64,000 bases of DNA from Actinomycetes bacterium (GTDB taxonomy: Bacteria; Actinomycetota; Acidimicrobiia; Acidimicrobiales; RAAP-2). The stretch spans positions 124,001 to 188,000 of the forward strand of contig JAJZDI010000002.1 of assembly GCA_021806045.1 (NCBI GenBank), written 5' to 3'. The position numbers were made by a program, and so were the translations under genes. This document shows, in pieces, positions 24,487 to 32,577 of the stretch. Position 1 is the first letter of the stretch. Each line of letters opens with the position of its first letter. The notes below the pieces were generated by a model. That model searched no databases. It saw only the letters and a list, made by a program, of their open reading frames with translations, and was not told the DNA's origin.

Positions 24487-26121
24487 TCACGGTAGCGACG
24501 TGCCCCGACCGTCCGGTCGGGGCCTCGGCGGGCGGCGTCGGCGGTCACGGCGGTGGGCGGCCATCCGGCGGGCGATGAGCTCGCGGCGTGCCTGCAGCTC
24601 GCGGTAGGTGATCGACTCGACGGGCTCGGCGATCCCGAGCGCGGCCCGGACACCGTCGAGATCGACCGTCGCCGGCAGGTCGGTGCGCCCCAGCTCCTGC
24701 GCGATCCGCTCACCGTGCCGGTCGGCGAAGTAGGTCGTGATGGCCACTACCTCGCCGAGGATGTCGACATCGGGGGCCATCGTGGCCATGGCCCCGTTGA
24801 GGAAGAGCAGGTTCTTGCCGAACAGCATCAGCTCCTTCGGCAGGCGTGCGCCGGACCCGAGGAGCGCCGCCGAGATGGCACGGATCTCGGCAGCCAGCTC
24901 GTCGGCGGACATGGTGGTGGGGTCACGCACTGGGCGGTCGAGGCCGAGGTCGTCGATGATGCCGGCGATGTCCACGTCGGCCGGCAGCGCGCCCAGGTCC
25001 CGCAGCGCCTCCACCTGGGCGGGAACGTCGTTCGCCGTCGCCGCCACCATGAGCCGGAGGAAGGCGAGCCGGCGTCCCTCGTCCAGGCGCCCGGTGATGC
25101 CGAAGTCGAGGAGGGCGACCGTCCCGTCCTCCTCGACCATCAGGTTGCCGCCGTGGAGGTCACCGTGGAAGACCCCGAAGAGCATCGCCCCTTCCACGAA
25201 CGCGATGAGGGCGGCACGGAGCACGGCGGCGGTGTCGATGCCGGCCGCGGTCATGCCCGCGGCGTCCCCCCAGGGGAACCCTTCGATCCGCTCCATGACG
25301 AGCACCCGCCGGGTGACCAGGTCCGGATGGGGCCGGGGAACCACCAGGGCCGTCTGTCCGGCGCGCCACAGCACCTCGGCCACGTCCAGCATGCTGGCCG
25401 CCTCGAGGCGGAAGTCGAGCTCTTCGGTCACCGTGTCGGCGAACAGCTCGACCAGGGCTGGTGGGTTGGCCAGCGAAGCGACCGGGATGCGGCCGATCAG
25501 GAGCGGTGCCGCCCAGGCCAGTGCGGCGACGTCCTCCGACACCTTGGAGGCCACAGTGCTCCGCTGGACCTTGACCACCACGCCGACCCCGCCGTGCAGG
25601 CGGGCCCGGTACACCTGGGCGATGGAGGCGGCAGCGATCGGCTCCTCGTCGAACTCGGCGAAGACGGCCTCGATGGGCAACCCCAGGTCCTCCTCCACCG
25701 TGCGCCGCACGGTGGGGAACGGCTCTGCCGGGACCCGGTCCCGCAGCAATCGGAACTCCTCCACCAGCTCCGGCGGGAACACGCCGTCACCGGCGGAGAC
25801 GATCTGGCCGAGCTTGACGTAGGTGGGACCGAGCGCGGCGAACGCCCGCCGCAGCCGGCGCGACAGCGATCGGCGCGACGTCGCCGTGCCCCGCTCGAGC
25901 ACCGCCCAACTGGCCAGGGCGGGCCCGAGGTGCACGAGAGCACGGAGGACGGCCCCGACCGGCGGCATGCGCCGCCTCCGGGCCAGGGAACGGGCCCTGT
26001 CCGCCGCGGCTGACCGTCGGGCATCGACACCGGTCAGCCACCCGAGGGCGCCGCGGTCGATCCGCCAGGTCGGTGCGTTCCCGAAGGCACCCCGTTCGTC
26101 GTCTGCCCCGGTCGGCTGCAC
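24487..26121 (-). CDS. ABC1/UbiB family atypical kinase
   Basis: 544 residues. UbiB hallmarks: KLGQIVSAGDGVFPPEL (KxGQ), the Ala-rich nucleotide loop EEPIAAASIAQVYRARL, VVVKVQR, GVFHGDLHGGNLM and LLDFGITGRL. In proteobacteria UbiB supports ubiquinone synthesis; actinobacterial homologues are of unknown role, perhaps linked to menaquinone or lipid transport. No membrane pair is obvious at the C-terminus, which is Arg-rich instead. The GTG start is fixed by TAGGGT six bases upstream (leaderless). Confidence 0.93.
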   Translation of the reverse strand: MQPTGADDERGAFGNAPTWRIDRGALGWLTGVDARRSAAADRARSLARRRRMPPVGAVLRALVHLGPALASWAVLERGTATSRRSLSRRLRRAFAALGPTYVKLGQIVSAGDGVFPPELVEEFRLLRDRVPAEPFPTVRRTVEEDLGLPIEAVFAEFDEEPIAAASIAQVYRARLHGGVGVVVKVQRSTVASKVSEDVAALAWAAPLLIGRIPVASLANPPALVELFADTVTEELDFRLEAASMLDVAEVLWRAGQTALVVPRPHPDLVTRRVLVMERIEGFPWGDAAGMTAAGIDTAAVLRAALIAFVEGAMLFGVFHGDLHGGNLMVEEDGTVALLDFGITGRLDEGRRLAFLRLMVAATANDVPAQVEALRDLGALPADVDIAGIIDDLGLDRPVRDPTTMSADELAAEIRAISAALLGSGARLPKELMLFGKNLLFLNGAMATMAPDVDILGEVVAITTYFADRHGERIAQELGRTDLPATVDLDGVRAALGIAEPVESITYRELQARRELIARRMAAHRRDRRRRPPRPRPDGRGTSLP

Positions 26122-26127
26122 ACCCCG

Positions 26128-26133
26128 ACCCTA
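26128..26133 (-). promoter_or_regulatory. -10 element TAGGGT of a leaderless transcript
   Basis: On the minus strand TAGGGT is followed by exactly six bases and the GTG of the UbiB-like gene. Confidence 0.55.
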
Positions 26134-26187
26134 CGGCGTGGGGCCGACCGCTCCGGACGCGCCCGCCGGGGCCTCCGTACGCACCGC

Positions 26188-26225
26188 CACCACCAAGAGT
26201 GCTCCACCCACTCTTTTACGTGGTG
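26188..26225. other. Two-part stem-loop in divergent intergenic region
   Basis: Outer arms CACCAC/GTGGTG and inner arms AAGAGTG/CACTCTT are both perfect, separated by a small asymmetric internal loop; the terminal loop is 7 bases. On the plus strand the inner stem is followed by TT. It lies between the UbiB and disordered-protein genes. Confidence 0.5.
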
Positions 26226-26385
26226 ACCAGGGAAAACGTCCACACCGGTGTCGGATCGACCATCGCGATAGGGCTGGCCTGGACTTCCGGGCGGCAGATC
26301 CCTGCATTCCAGGGCCTGAAGGCGTATCATATCTGCATTGGTTGTTCTCACATTGTTGTGATTGCGCACAGAATCGATTCCGACC

Positions 26386-27861
26386 ATGAGTGACGTTGCA
26401 TTGGGAGCTGGGTGGTGGGTCGCTGCCGACGGCAAGTGGCATCCGCCTGAGCTCCGTCCGCCGGGCGTCCAGCCGGAGATCGTCGCATCGGGACCTGACG
26501 TGACGGCGCCCGACAGCGACCAGCTGCAGGACGGAGCCGGAAAGATCGAGGCGGCGACCACCGATGCGCCGGCGAGTGCCGTAGACGGCACGGACGCTGG
26601 TACCGGGGACGCCATCGGCGAACTTGCCGGCATCGCGGACACCGACGGTTCCGCGGTGGCGTCGTCGGTCGAGGCGGAGCCAGCTGACGCGGGGCCGGCG
26701 CACCCGGTGCAGTCGGCCGCGGCGACCCCGATCGCCCCCGTCCGCCTGGTCGACACGGTTCGGCCGGTCCGGGTGCCCCCCGGCCCGCCGCCGCTCCCGC
26801 CGGAGGTGTCGCCGTTCCCGGCGCCTCCCCGCTTGGACGAATTCCTCGCTTCGAGGGACCCGGCCGGTGAAGGTGCCGCCACCACTGCAGACCTCACCGA
26901 GCCCACGGGAACCGGCGGGGCCGAGTCCGTCAGCCCGGACGTGACCGCTGTCAGCGCCGATGGCGGTACCCCGGTTGACGAGGTCGTCGAAGGTGACGGC
27001 GTGCTGGACTTCCTGGCCGATTTCGCCCCGGCTGAGCCGTCGGGGGTCGAATCGCCTCTGCCCGATGTGGCCGATGCCTCCGGCGTCGCCGCCCCCGGTC
27101 CGATGGCAGATGGCGAGGTCGGGCACCCCGTCGTCGCCGAGGCCGAGGCGGTGGTCGGTGCCGGCCTGGTTGATGACCTGTTCGACGACGAGGACGATTC
27201 GCTATCGATCCATTCGCTGATCTTCGGGGGAGACGCCGACGGGCCTGGTCCGGAGTTCGATGCGGCTGGACCGGATGTCGTGGATGCACCGGCGTCCTTC
27301 GACGCGGAGCCGAACACGTTCACGGAGGGCGATCCGCATTTCTCGGACGGGATGACCGCCCCGGTGCCCGAGCCAGTGGCTGAAGTCGTGCCAGCGGTCG
27401 AGGTGGAGCCCGAGCCGGTAGCGGAAGCCGTGCCCGAGCCAGTGGCTGAGGCCATGCCCGTGGTCGAGGTGCAGCCTGAACCTGAGCCAGTCGCCGCGGC
27501 CGCTCCCCAGCAGGTGGCAGCTGCAGCCGAGCCGGAGCCGGTGGCGGCCGGACAGAGCGAGCCCGAAGACGAAGACGAAGACGAAGACGAAGGCAATGAG
27601 GCGGTCGCCGCGTCAGCAGGCGCCAGACCGGCACGTGCCGGTTCGGCGGCCCGGCCGGCTCGCCCGGGGGCAGCGCGTCAGGCCCCGCTGGTCAAGGGCG
27701 GCCCCGAGTTCAAGGACATCTTCAAGATGGCCATGAACGGGAATTCGCTGGCCGACAGCGTGCAGGTGAAGTACGACGCTGGCAGCGAACGGGGCCGGGT
27801 GACCTCCGGTTCGCCGCCGGCAGACGACGACAGCAAGCGCCGCCGCCGCCGCAAGCGCTGA
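26386..27861 (+). CDS. Disordered acidic protein with N-terminal GWW motif and PEPVAE repeats
   Basis: 491 residues. Residues 9-22 (GWWVAADGKWHPPE) resemble the tryptophan/proline motif of DUF2510-like modules. Most of the rest is Pro/Ala/Asp/Glu low complexity, with PEPVAEAVPEPVAEAMP repeats near residues 330-395 and an acidic run EDEDEDEDE. The last ~55 residues are different: GGPEFKDIFKMAMNGNSLAD looks like a short amphipathic helix and the end is basic (KRRRRRKR). Function unknown; scaffold or envelope-linked is a guess. The ATG follows an AT-rich leader with TATCAT at 26325. Confidence 0.78.
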   Translation: MSDVALGAGWWVAADGKWHPPELRPPGVQPEIVASGPDVTAPDSDQLQDGAGKIEAATTDAPASAVDGTDAGTGDAIGELAGIADTDGSAVASSVEAEPADAGPAHPVQSAAATPIAPVRLVDTVRPVRVPPGPPPLPPEVSPFPAPPRLDEFLASRDPAGEGAATTADLTEPTGTGGAESVSPDVTAVSADGGTPVDEVVEGDGVLDFLADFAPAEPSGVESPLPDVADASGVAAPGPMADGEVGHPVVAEAEAVVGAGLVDDLFDDEDDSLSIHSLIFGGDADGPGPEFDAAGPDVVDAPASFDAEPNTFTEGDPHFSDGMTAPVPEPVAEVVPAVEVEPEPVAEAVPEPVAEAMPVVEVQPEPEPVAAAAPQQVAAAAEPEPVAAGQSEPEDEDEDEDEGNEAVAASAGARPARAGSAARPARPGAARQAPLVKGGPEFKDIFKMAMNGNSLADSVQVKYDAGSERGRVTSGSPPADDDSKRRRRRKR

Positions 27862-27922
27862 GTGCGACCGGGGCCCACGGGGCCGCGTCGACGCTCGAAC
27901 GCCCATCGGGGAGGGAGCACGC

Positions 27923-28849
27923 ATGCCGGACCGAGCGGGCGCAACCGCCAGCGACGGTAGGACCGGTGAGGGGAGCGGGGACGTCCCACCCGCGGGGGAC
28001 GACCCCTTCGCCTGGCGTGATCCGGATTTCATCCGCCGGCAGATCGGGGCAGTGGACCGCTACCTCCACTACTTCTCCCCCGTCGTCCGGGGGCTCGAGA
28101 ACCTGCCCGACACCGGTCCGGTGCTCGTCGTCGGCAACCACTCGTGCCTCTTCTGGATGCCCGACGTGTTCGTGGTGGCCCGATCCATCAGCGAGCGGCG
28201 GGGACTGGACATCCCTTCGTACGCCCTCGGCTACGACCTCCTCTTCCGCGTTCCCGGGCTCGGCACTGCACTGAGGCGGCTGGGAGCCCTGCCGGCATCG
28301 GATGGGGTCGCACGTCGCGCCCTCGACTCGGGTGCGCTGGTGCTCGTCTACCCGGGCGGCGATCGCGAGGCGGCGCGTCCGTGGTCGGAACGGGATCGCA
28401 TCGACTTCGGAGGTCGCCGGGGCTTCATCCGGCTGGCGTTGCGGGCCGGCGTTCCCGTGGTGCCGGTGGTGGCCCACGGCAGCCACCACGCCATCTTCAT
28501 CGCCTCGAGCGGCGAGCGGCTGGCACACGCCGTCGGCCTCGATCGCCTGCGCATCAAGGTCCTGCCCGTCTTCCTCACGCCGCTGGGGTTCACCAGCGTG
28601 CTGCGCCCGCCCCTCCCCCTGCCGGCCGCCGTCACCGTGCAGTTCCTCCCCGCCCTCGATTGGTGTTCCTACGGAAGCGATGCTGCCATGGACGACCGCG
28701 TGGTCGACGCCTGCTACGACGAGATCACCGGCACCATGCAAGGCGCGCTGGACGGGCTGGCGGCCGAGCTCCCCCATCCCGTGCTCCGGGGCATCGGCCG
28801 GCTGCTCGCCGGCCGAGGTCTGACGTTCGAAGACGTTCGCCCGGAGTAG
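27923..28849 (+). CDS. Lysophospholipid/diacylglycerol-type acyltransferase
   Basis: 308 residues. Contains the acyltransferase block VLVVGNHSCLFWMPDVFVVA and the second block LVYPGGDREAARPWSERDRI, then GRRGFIRLALRAGVPVVPVV. This NHS...PD / YPGGxREA.RP layout is typical of the MGAT/DGAT-like branch of the PlsC superfamily rather than of true PlsC (H-x4-D). It should transfer acyl groups to a glycerolipid at the membrane. ATG has GGGAGGGAGC upstream. It follows the disordered protein by 61 bases and may share its transcript. Confidence 0.9.
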   Translation: MPDRAGATASDGRTGEGSGDVPPAGDDPFAWRDPDFIRRQIGAVDRYLHYFSPVVRGLENLPDTGPVLVVGNHSCLFWMPDVFVVARSISERRGLDIPSYALGYDLLFRVPGLGTALRRLGALPASDGVARRALDSGALVLVYPGGDREAARPWSERDRIDFGGRRGFIRLALRAGVPVVPVVAHGSHHAIFIASSGERLAHAVGLDRLRIKVLPVFLTPLGFTSVLRPPLPLPAAVTVQFLPALDWCSYGSDAAMDDRVVDACYDEITGTMQGALDGLAAELPHPVLRGIGRLLAGRGLTFEDVRPE

Positions 28850-28981
28850 TGACCGGTCGGTGGTGACCGCTCCCCCGCAGGCGGCCACGGGGGACGAAGT
28901 CCTCTGGCCACCGATGACCGCCGGGGTGAAGCTGGCTGTGAGCAGGCGACGACGGTCGTCCCCGGTCACGAGGAGGCAGCC

Positions 28982-29446
28982 ATGCCCGATCCCGCCACTG
29001 CGCTGCACTCCGAGACGGCGTCCGTGCGCATTCTCCTACCGCCCCGGCACCGCCTGTTCGTCGTCTTCGACGGTGCCGCGCAGGCCCGTGCCGCCATCGA
29101 CGGCCTGCGGGCCGACGGGCTCGCCGGTGACGACGACATCTGGGCCTACGAAGGGGATGACGGCGTGGACGACCTCGATCCCTCCGGCGCCGCGCATGGC
29201 CTGTGGGGCCGGCTGGTCCGGCTCGTCGAGTCGGCGATGACGAACGACGACGTGGCCTACCTCCGCATCCTGGCCGGTGAGCTCCGGCGGGGTCACCTCG
29301 TTCTCGCCGTGCGGGTGGCCAGCGAGCACGAGGCGGACGCCATGGCCACCGAGCTGCGCGCCCGTGGCGGCCATTCCTTCGCGTACGGCGCCCACTGGGA
29401 CTTCGTGCCGGTGGTCTTCGGCACGCCGTCCGCTCCTGCCGCCTGA
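28982..29446 (+). CDS. Hypothetical cytosolic protein
   Basis: 154 residues. Predicted alpha/beta with LFVVFDGAAQARAAIDGLRA, DDDIWAYEGDDGVDDLDPSG, WGRLVRLVESAMTNDDVAYL and a C-terminal GGHSFAYGAHWDFVPV. Proteins of this outline (a repeated ferredoxin-like half, DDIWVLEGEEG) occur widely in Actinobacteria near stress genes, without assigned function. ATG is supported by GAGGAGG. Its leader contains a short stretch resembling the tRNA fragment further on, which I judged coincidental. Confidence 0.75.
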   Translation: MPDPATALHSETASVRILLPPRHRLFVVFDGAAQARAAIDGLRADGLAGDDDIWAYEGDDGVDDLDPSGAAHGLWGRLVRLVESAMTNDDVAYLRILAGELRRGHLVLAVRVASEHEADAMATELRARGGHSFAYGAHWDFVPVVFGTPSAPAA

Positions 29447-29811
29447 CGACCGCCAGAGAGCCGACAGCCTGGATCCGGTGCCCGGGGACGGACGTGGCCG
29501 CGTTACCGGAGGCGCCGGCCACCACTGACCCACCAGTGCCCGGGCGCACCTTCACGCCCAACGCGTGCACCACCCGCCATGCGCCGCGTCTCTCGGGCTG
29601 GCCGGCTGTGAACGGGCGACGTCGTGACCCCCAGTCGCCGGCTACGCGTGAGAACTGACGAGTGTGCTCGCGTCCAGCCAGGTCATGTTGCCTGACCCCC
29701 CACCAATCGCAGCGTTGGACGAGTGCCGCCGGAGGCCGCGGTGCCGTGGTGCGTGAACGTGTGTGGTTGCATGCTGGTCGAGCAACGCTGCGAGCGCAGG
29801 GAACGGGCGCC
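29447..29811. other. Gene-poor region holding a decayed tRNA fragment
   Basis: No convincing coding region. Includes the 43-base tRNA-Pro-like fragment (29594-29636) and about 175 bases of sequence of no recognised type before the stop of the orphan gene. Confidence 0.5.
29594..29636 (-). pseudogene. Decayed copy of the 3' half of tRNA-Pro (attachment-site-like)
   Basis: 38 of 43 positions match the 3' half of the tRNA-Pro gene at 30801-30843, in the same orientation, covering the anticodon loop through the acceptor end. The 12 bases at the acceptor end and 12 around the anticodon are identical; five changes disrupt the T stem and variable region. Lying downstream of the tRNA 3' end in direct orientation, it has the geometry of an att duplication left by a tRNA-integrating element. 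Confidence 0.7.
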
Positions 29812-30582
29812 TCACCGTCCAGCACAAACCGTGGATGACAACCGCGGCCCTCGAAGAGCGCGCGCTATGCGGCCAGCCGGCGGTGCCGCGACCGCGGGCG
29901 GATGCCCGACATCGCTGAAGACGATCCTCACGATCGAGGCACGAGACGCTGATTCCGTGGACGACTCGACGATCTGCCGGATCACTCCGCCCTCGACGGT
30001 GACCTGGAAGGAGGCAGCGAAGGCGCCGCCCCTTCCCCGGTAGGTGAAGATCTCACGATGCCCGGTCGTCTCGATCGTCAACGGACCATCAAGTCGTCCG
30101 AGATGGCTCAGCGAGGACACGAAGAGTTCCGCCCCGAATGCGACAGGCATATCTGGGGTGAACCGGTAGGTGCCGTCATTCTCCAATGTGTAGAGGGAGC
30201 ATCCGATCGAGATCGCATTCGGTGACGCGCCCTTCGGCACCGACGCGACTTCACGATCAGCAGGAAGTGCCCCGGAGCCGCGCAATGCATACATGGCGAC
30301 GCCCGATCCATGTACCACGGTGACGACGGGCGGTCCTCCGCCACTGAGCCATTCGGTGACGGCCACATAGCCCGCTCGCGTCGTCACTCGGGCGATCGCC
30401 GCGAGGCGTTGCCCATTGGCCTCCCGGCGCGAGCTTGGGGAAGGGGCCCCGGGCGCCCCGGCCGCACCCAGTGTCGCCCCGAGGGAGGACACCATGAGCA
30501 GAACGGCAAGCAGGACCCAGGGGACCAAACGCCGGACTCGACGCCCCCCGAGACCCGATGGCCTCCGTCCCAACTCCGCCAC
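29812..30582 (-). CDS. Orphan exported or membrane-anchored protein
   Basis: 256 residues. Basic start then one hydrophobic segment (about 20-44, LVPWVLLAVLLMVSSLGATL), a signal peptide or anchor. The mature part is beta-rich with LSGGGPPVVTVVHGSGVAMY, CSLYTLENDGTYRFTPDMP and TGHREIFTYRGRGGAF; one cysteine only. No family recognised. It is the only gene between the tRNA-Pro gene and its decayed copy, and its sequence is visibly less GC-rich than flanking genes, so it may be cargo of a lost element. GTG start at 30582 has no clear ribosome site. Confidence 0.62.
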   Translation of the reverse strand: MAELGRRPSGLGGRRVRRLVPWVLLAVLLMVSSLGATLGAAGAPGAPSPSSRREANGQRLAAIARVTTRAGYVAVTEWLSGGGPPVVTVVHGSGVAMYALRGSGALPADREVASVPKGASPNAISIGCSLYTLENDGTYRFTPDMPVAFGAELFVSSLSHLGRLDGPLTIETTGHREIFTYRGRGGAFAASFQVTVEGGVIRQIVESSTESASRASIVRIVFSDVGHPPAVAAPPAGRIARALRGPRLSSTVCAGR

Positions 30583-30796
30583 ACGGCAACCATCTCACAC
30601 TCGCGAACACCGTGAGCGCTTCCCTCCGGCGGGAATGCACGTGCGGAGCCAGCAACGCGTGCTGTGCCAAGCTGGGGAGGGACGTGCCCCGTCCGCCGGC
30701 CCGGCTTGTACCCACGGAGTTCGTGGCGGTCTTCATTGACAAGCTCGGCCACAAGGTCTGAACCGGCCCGCCAGCACTGACCTCACCTGCCACTCC

Positions 30797-30874
30797 TGGT
30801 CGGGCTGGCCGGATTTGAACCGGCGACCTCTTGACCCCCAGTCAAGCGCGCTAACCAAGCTGCGCCACAGCCCG
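30797..30874 (-). tRNA. tRNA-Pro (anticodon GGG)
   Basis: Complete cloverleaf read on the minus strand: acceptor CGGGCTG/CAGCCCG, D stem GCGC/GCGC with loop AGCTTGGTTA, anticodon stem CTTGA/TCAAG with loop CTGGGGG (anticodon GGG), T stem GCCGG/CCGGC with loop TTCAAAT, discriminator A. CCA is encoded (30797-30799). 75 bases plus CCA. Confidence 0.97.
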
Positions 30875-31046
30875 TACTGCACGACACCCCGTCAACCGGG
30901 GCGTCCAACCACCCGGACACATCAGGAACGCACCTGCCGACCGACCTGGACACCTGCTGGGGGCAGGGTGATCCGGGCGACGTCCGGCCAGCTCGATCAC
31001 ACGTTCACGATCGGTCCGGAGACGTCAGTGTAGTCGGGTCCCACCA

Positions 31047-31063
31047 GCCGGCACGAGGCCGGC
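31047..31063 (-). terminator. Possible terminator of the EAL gene
   Basis: GCCGGC repeated around a 5-base loop forms a 6-bp stem 24 bases after the EAL stop. No U-tract. Confidence 0.35.
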
Positions 31064-31086
31064 CCGTCTACGTGGCGCATGACCGC

Positions 31087-32529
31087 TCACGACGCCAGCC
31101 GGAGCTTGCGGCGGCACGACGCCCGGCACCCGCCCAGGTCGAGGGCCGCCACCGGGGCCGGCCTGGCCAGGTAGTACCCCTGAGCGAAGTCGATGCCCAG
31201 TCCCTGGACCACCTCCAGCTCCCCCGCCGTCTCGATGCCCTCGGCCACCAGGGCCGACCCGGTGAGGCGGGAGAAGGTCACCAGCGCTGACGCCAGCGAC
31301 TGGCGGGCGGGGTCCGTGTCGATGCCCTGGGACAGCTCGTGGTCGAGCTTGATGATCTCCGGAGCCAGCCGGAGGATGTGGCACAGGCTGGCGTACCCGG
31401 ACCCGGCATCGTCCACCGACAGGCGGACGCCCCGCTCGCGCAACTCCTGGACGTGGCTCCGCAGGTCCCCGTAGTCGGCCACCGCCACGTGCTCGGTGAG
31501 CTCCACCACGACCCGGGCCGGGTCCAGGTCACCGATGGCTGCCAGCACCGCGTCAGCGGTGAGGGCGTCGGGACCGATGTTGACGGCCACCCCGACACCC
31601 TGCGGGAGGAGAGCGGCACTCCGGCAGGCCGCACGCACGGCAGCCAACTCGAGCTCCTGGCCGAGGCCCAGCGCCCCCGCCTCGGCGAACCAGCGGTCGG
31701 GTGGCAGATCGGGCGGGCCGGGGATCCGGGACAGCGCCTCTACCGCGGCCACCTCGCCGGTGGCCACGTCCACGATCGGCTGGAAGACGACGGGTATGGC
31801 GTCCCCGGCCACCACGGTCTGGATGCGCCGGCGGAGCTCCAGCCTGCCGGTCGCGCCCGGGCTGAGCACGTCCGCCACGAAGGCGGCGATGCCCGGGAGG
31901 GGGCCCACGTCGGGCGGCGCCGGCGGATCCGACCGTACCGGTCCCACCGCCTCCTCGCCGGGGATCCGCCGGAGCATCCGGGCGACGACCGAGGCCACCT
32001 GGGAGGCGCTCACCACCACCGCGCTGACGAAGTCAGCCAGCTCGGAGACGGCAGCCACCAGGTCGTCGCTGAACGCCCCGACCTGGGCCGAGCTCAGGTT
32101 CAGCACCCCGATGGCCGCACCCTCACGCCGCAGCGGCATGCAGATCATCGAGCGGATGCCCAGGCGACGGCACTGGCCGAGGTCCACCCGCCCGTCGAGC
32201 TCGCTGTCCTCGCACCGGAGCGTGATCCCCGACGCCACCGTCGCCCCGGCCAGGCTGGCGTCCCTGCTCAGGTGCTGCCCGACCAGCCCTGCGAGGGCGC
32301 CGACGCCGCACACGCACACCAGTGTCCCGCCCTTGTCCACCAACTCGATGCACGCACCGTCGGCTACCGGGACCAGCACCAGCGCCCCCCGTGTGATCCG
32401 TTCCAGGAGCACGATCGGGTTCCCGACCTCGAGCGCGGACGCGGCCCGGGGAGGATCGCCCCCGGTCATCGCCAACCCGGCCGGCCGCGCCTGTCCCACG
32501 TCCTCATCACCAGGAGAACGGTGTTCCAC
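31087..32529 (-). CDS. GAF-EAL cyclic-di-GMP phosphodiesterase
   Basis: 480 residues. A GAF sensor domain (~35-180, IRSMICMPLRREGAAIGVLN) precedes an EAL domain (~230-465). Catalytic residues appear intact: Glu264 of EAL, Asn317, Glu343, Asp373/Asp374 (VDDAGSGYASL), Lys394 (IIKLDHELS), Glu430 and Gln450 (FAQGYYLARP). No GGDEF domain is fused. It should hydrolyse c-di-GMP to pGpG under control of a GAF ligand. Start taken as GTG 32529; ATG at 32469 is possible. It lies 34 bases from the carbonic-anhydrase-like gene, same strand. Confidence 0.92.
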   Translation of the reverse strand: MEHRSPGDEDVGQARPAGLAMTGGDPPRAASALEVGNPIVLLERITRGALVLVPVADGACIELVDKGGTLVCVCGVGALAGLVGQHLSRDASLAGATVASGITLRCEDSELDGRVDLGQCRRLGIRSMICMPLRREGAAIGVLNLSSAQVGAFSDDLVAAVSELADFVSAVVVSASQVASVVARMLRRIPGEEAVGPVRSDPPAPPDVGPLPGIAAFVADVLSPGATGRLELRRRIQTVVAGDAIPVVFQPIVDVATGEVAAVEALSRIPGPPDLPPDRWFAEAGALGLGQELELAAVRAACRSAALLPQGVGVAVNIGPDALTADAVLAAIGDLDPARVVVELTEHVAVADYGDLRSHVQELRERGVRLSVDDAGSGYASLCHILRLAPEIIKLDHELSQGIDTDPARQSLASALVTFSRLTGSALVAEGIETAGELEVVQGLGIDFAQGYYLARPAPVAALDLGGCRASCRRKLRLAS

Positions 32530-32543
32530 CGCCCACCTTGCGC

Positions 32544-32577
32544 GGATCAGTCCAGCCGGCGGATCAGTCCAGCCGGC
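32544..32577. repeat. Tandem 17-bp duplication
   Basis: GGATCAGTCCAGCCGGC occurs twice head to tail. The copy nearer 32577 contains the last codons and stop of the carbonic-anhydrase-like gene; the other copy lies just after it. Confidence 0.85.

Noticed and set aside
28933-28953. Second possible tRNA-Pro fragment (similarity to 29605-29625)
   Set aside because: Only about 18 of 21 positions match the decayed copy, and the stretch lacks the acceptor end; likely chance, in a leader region.
30558-30761. Small plus-strand frame (67 codons) near tRNA-Pro
   Set aside because: No ribosome site, mostly antisense to the orphan gene start, no recognisable motif. Possible relic but not supportable.
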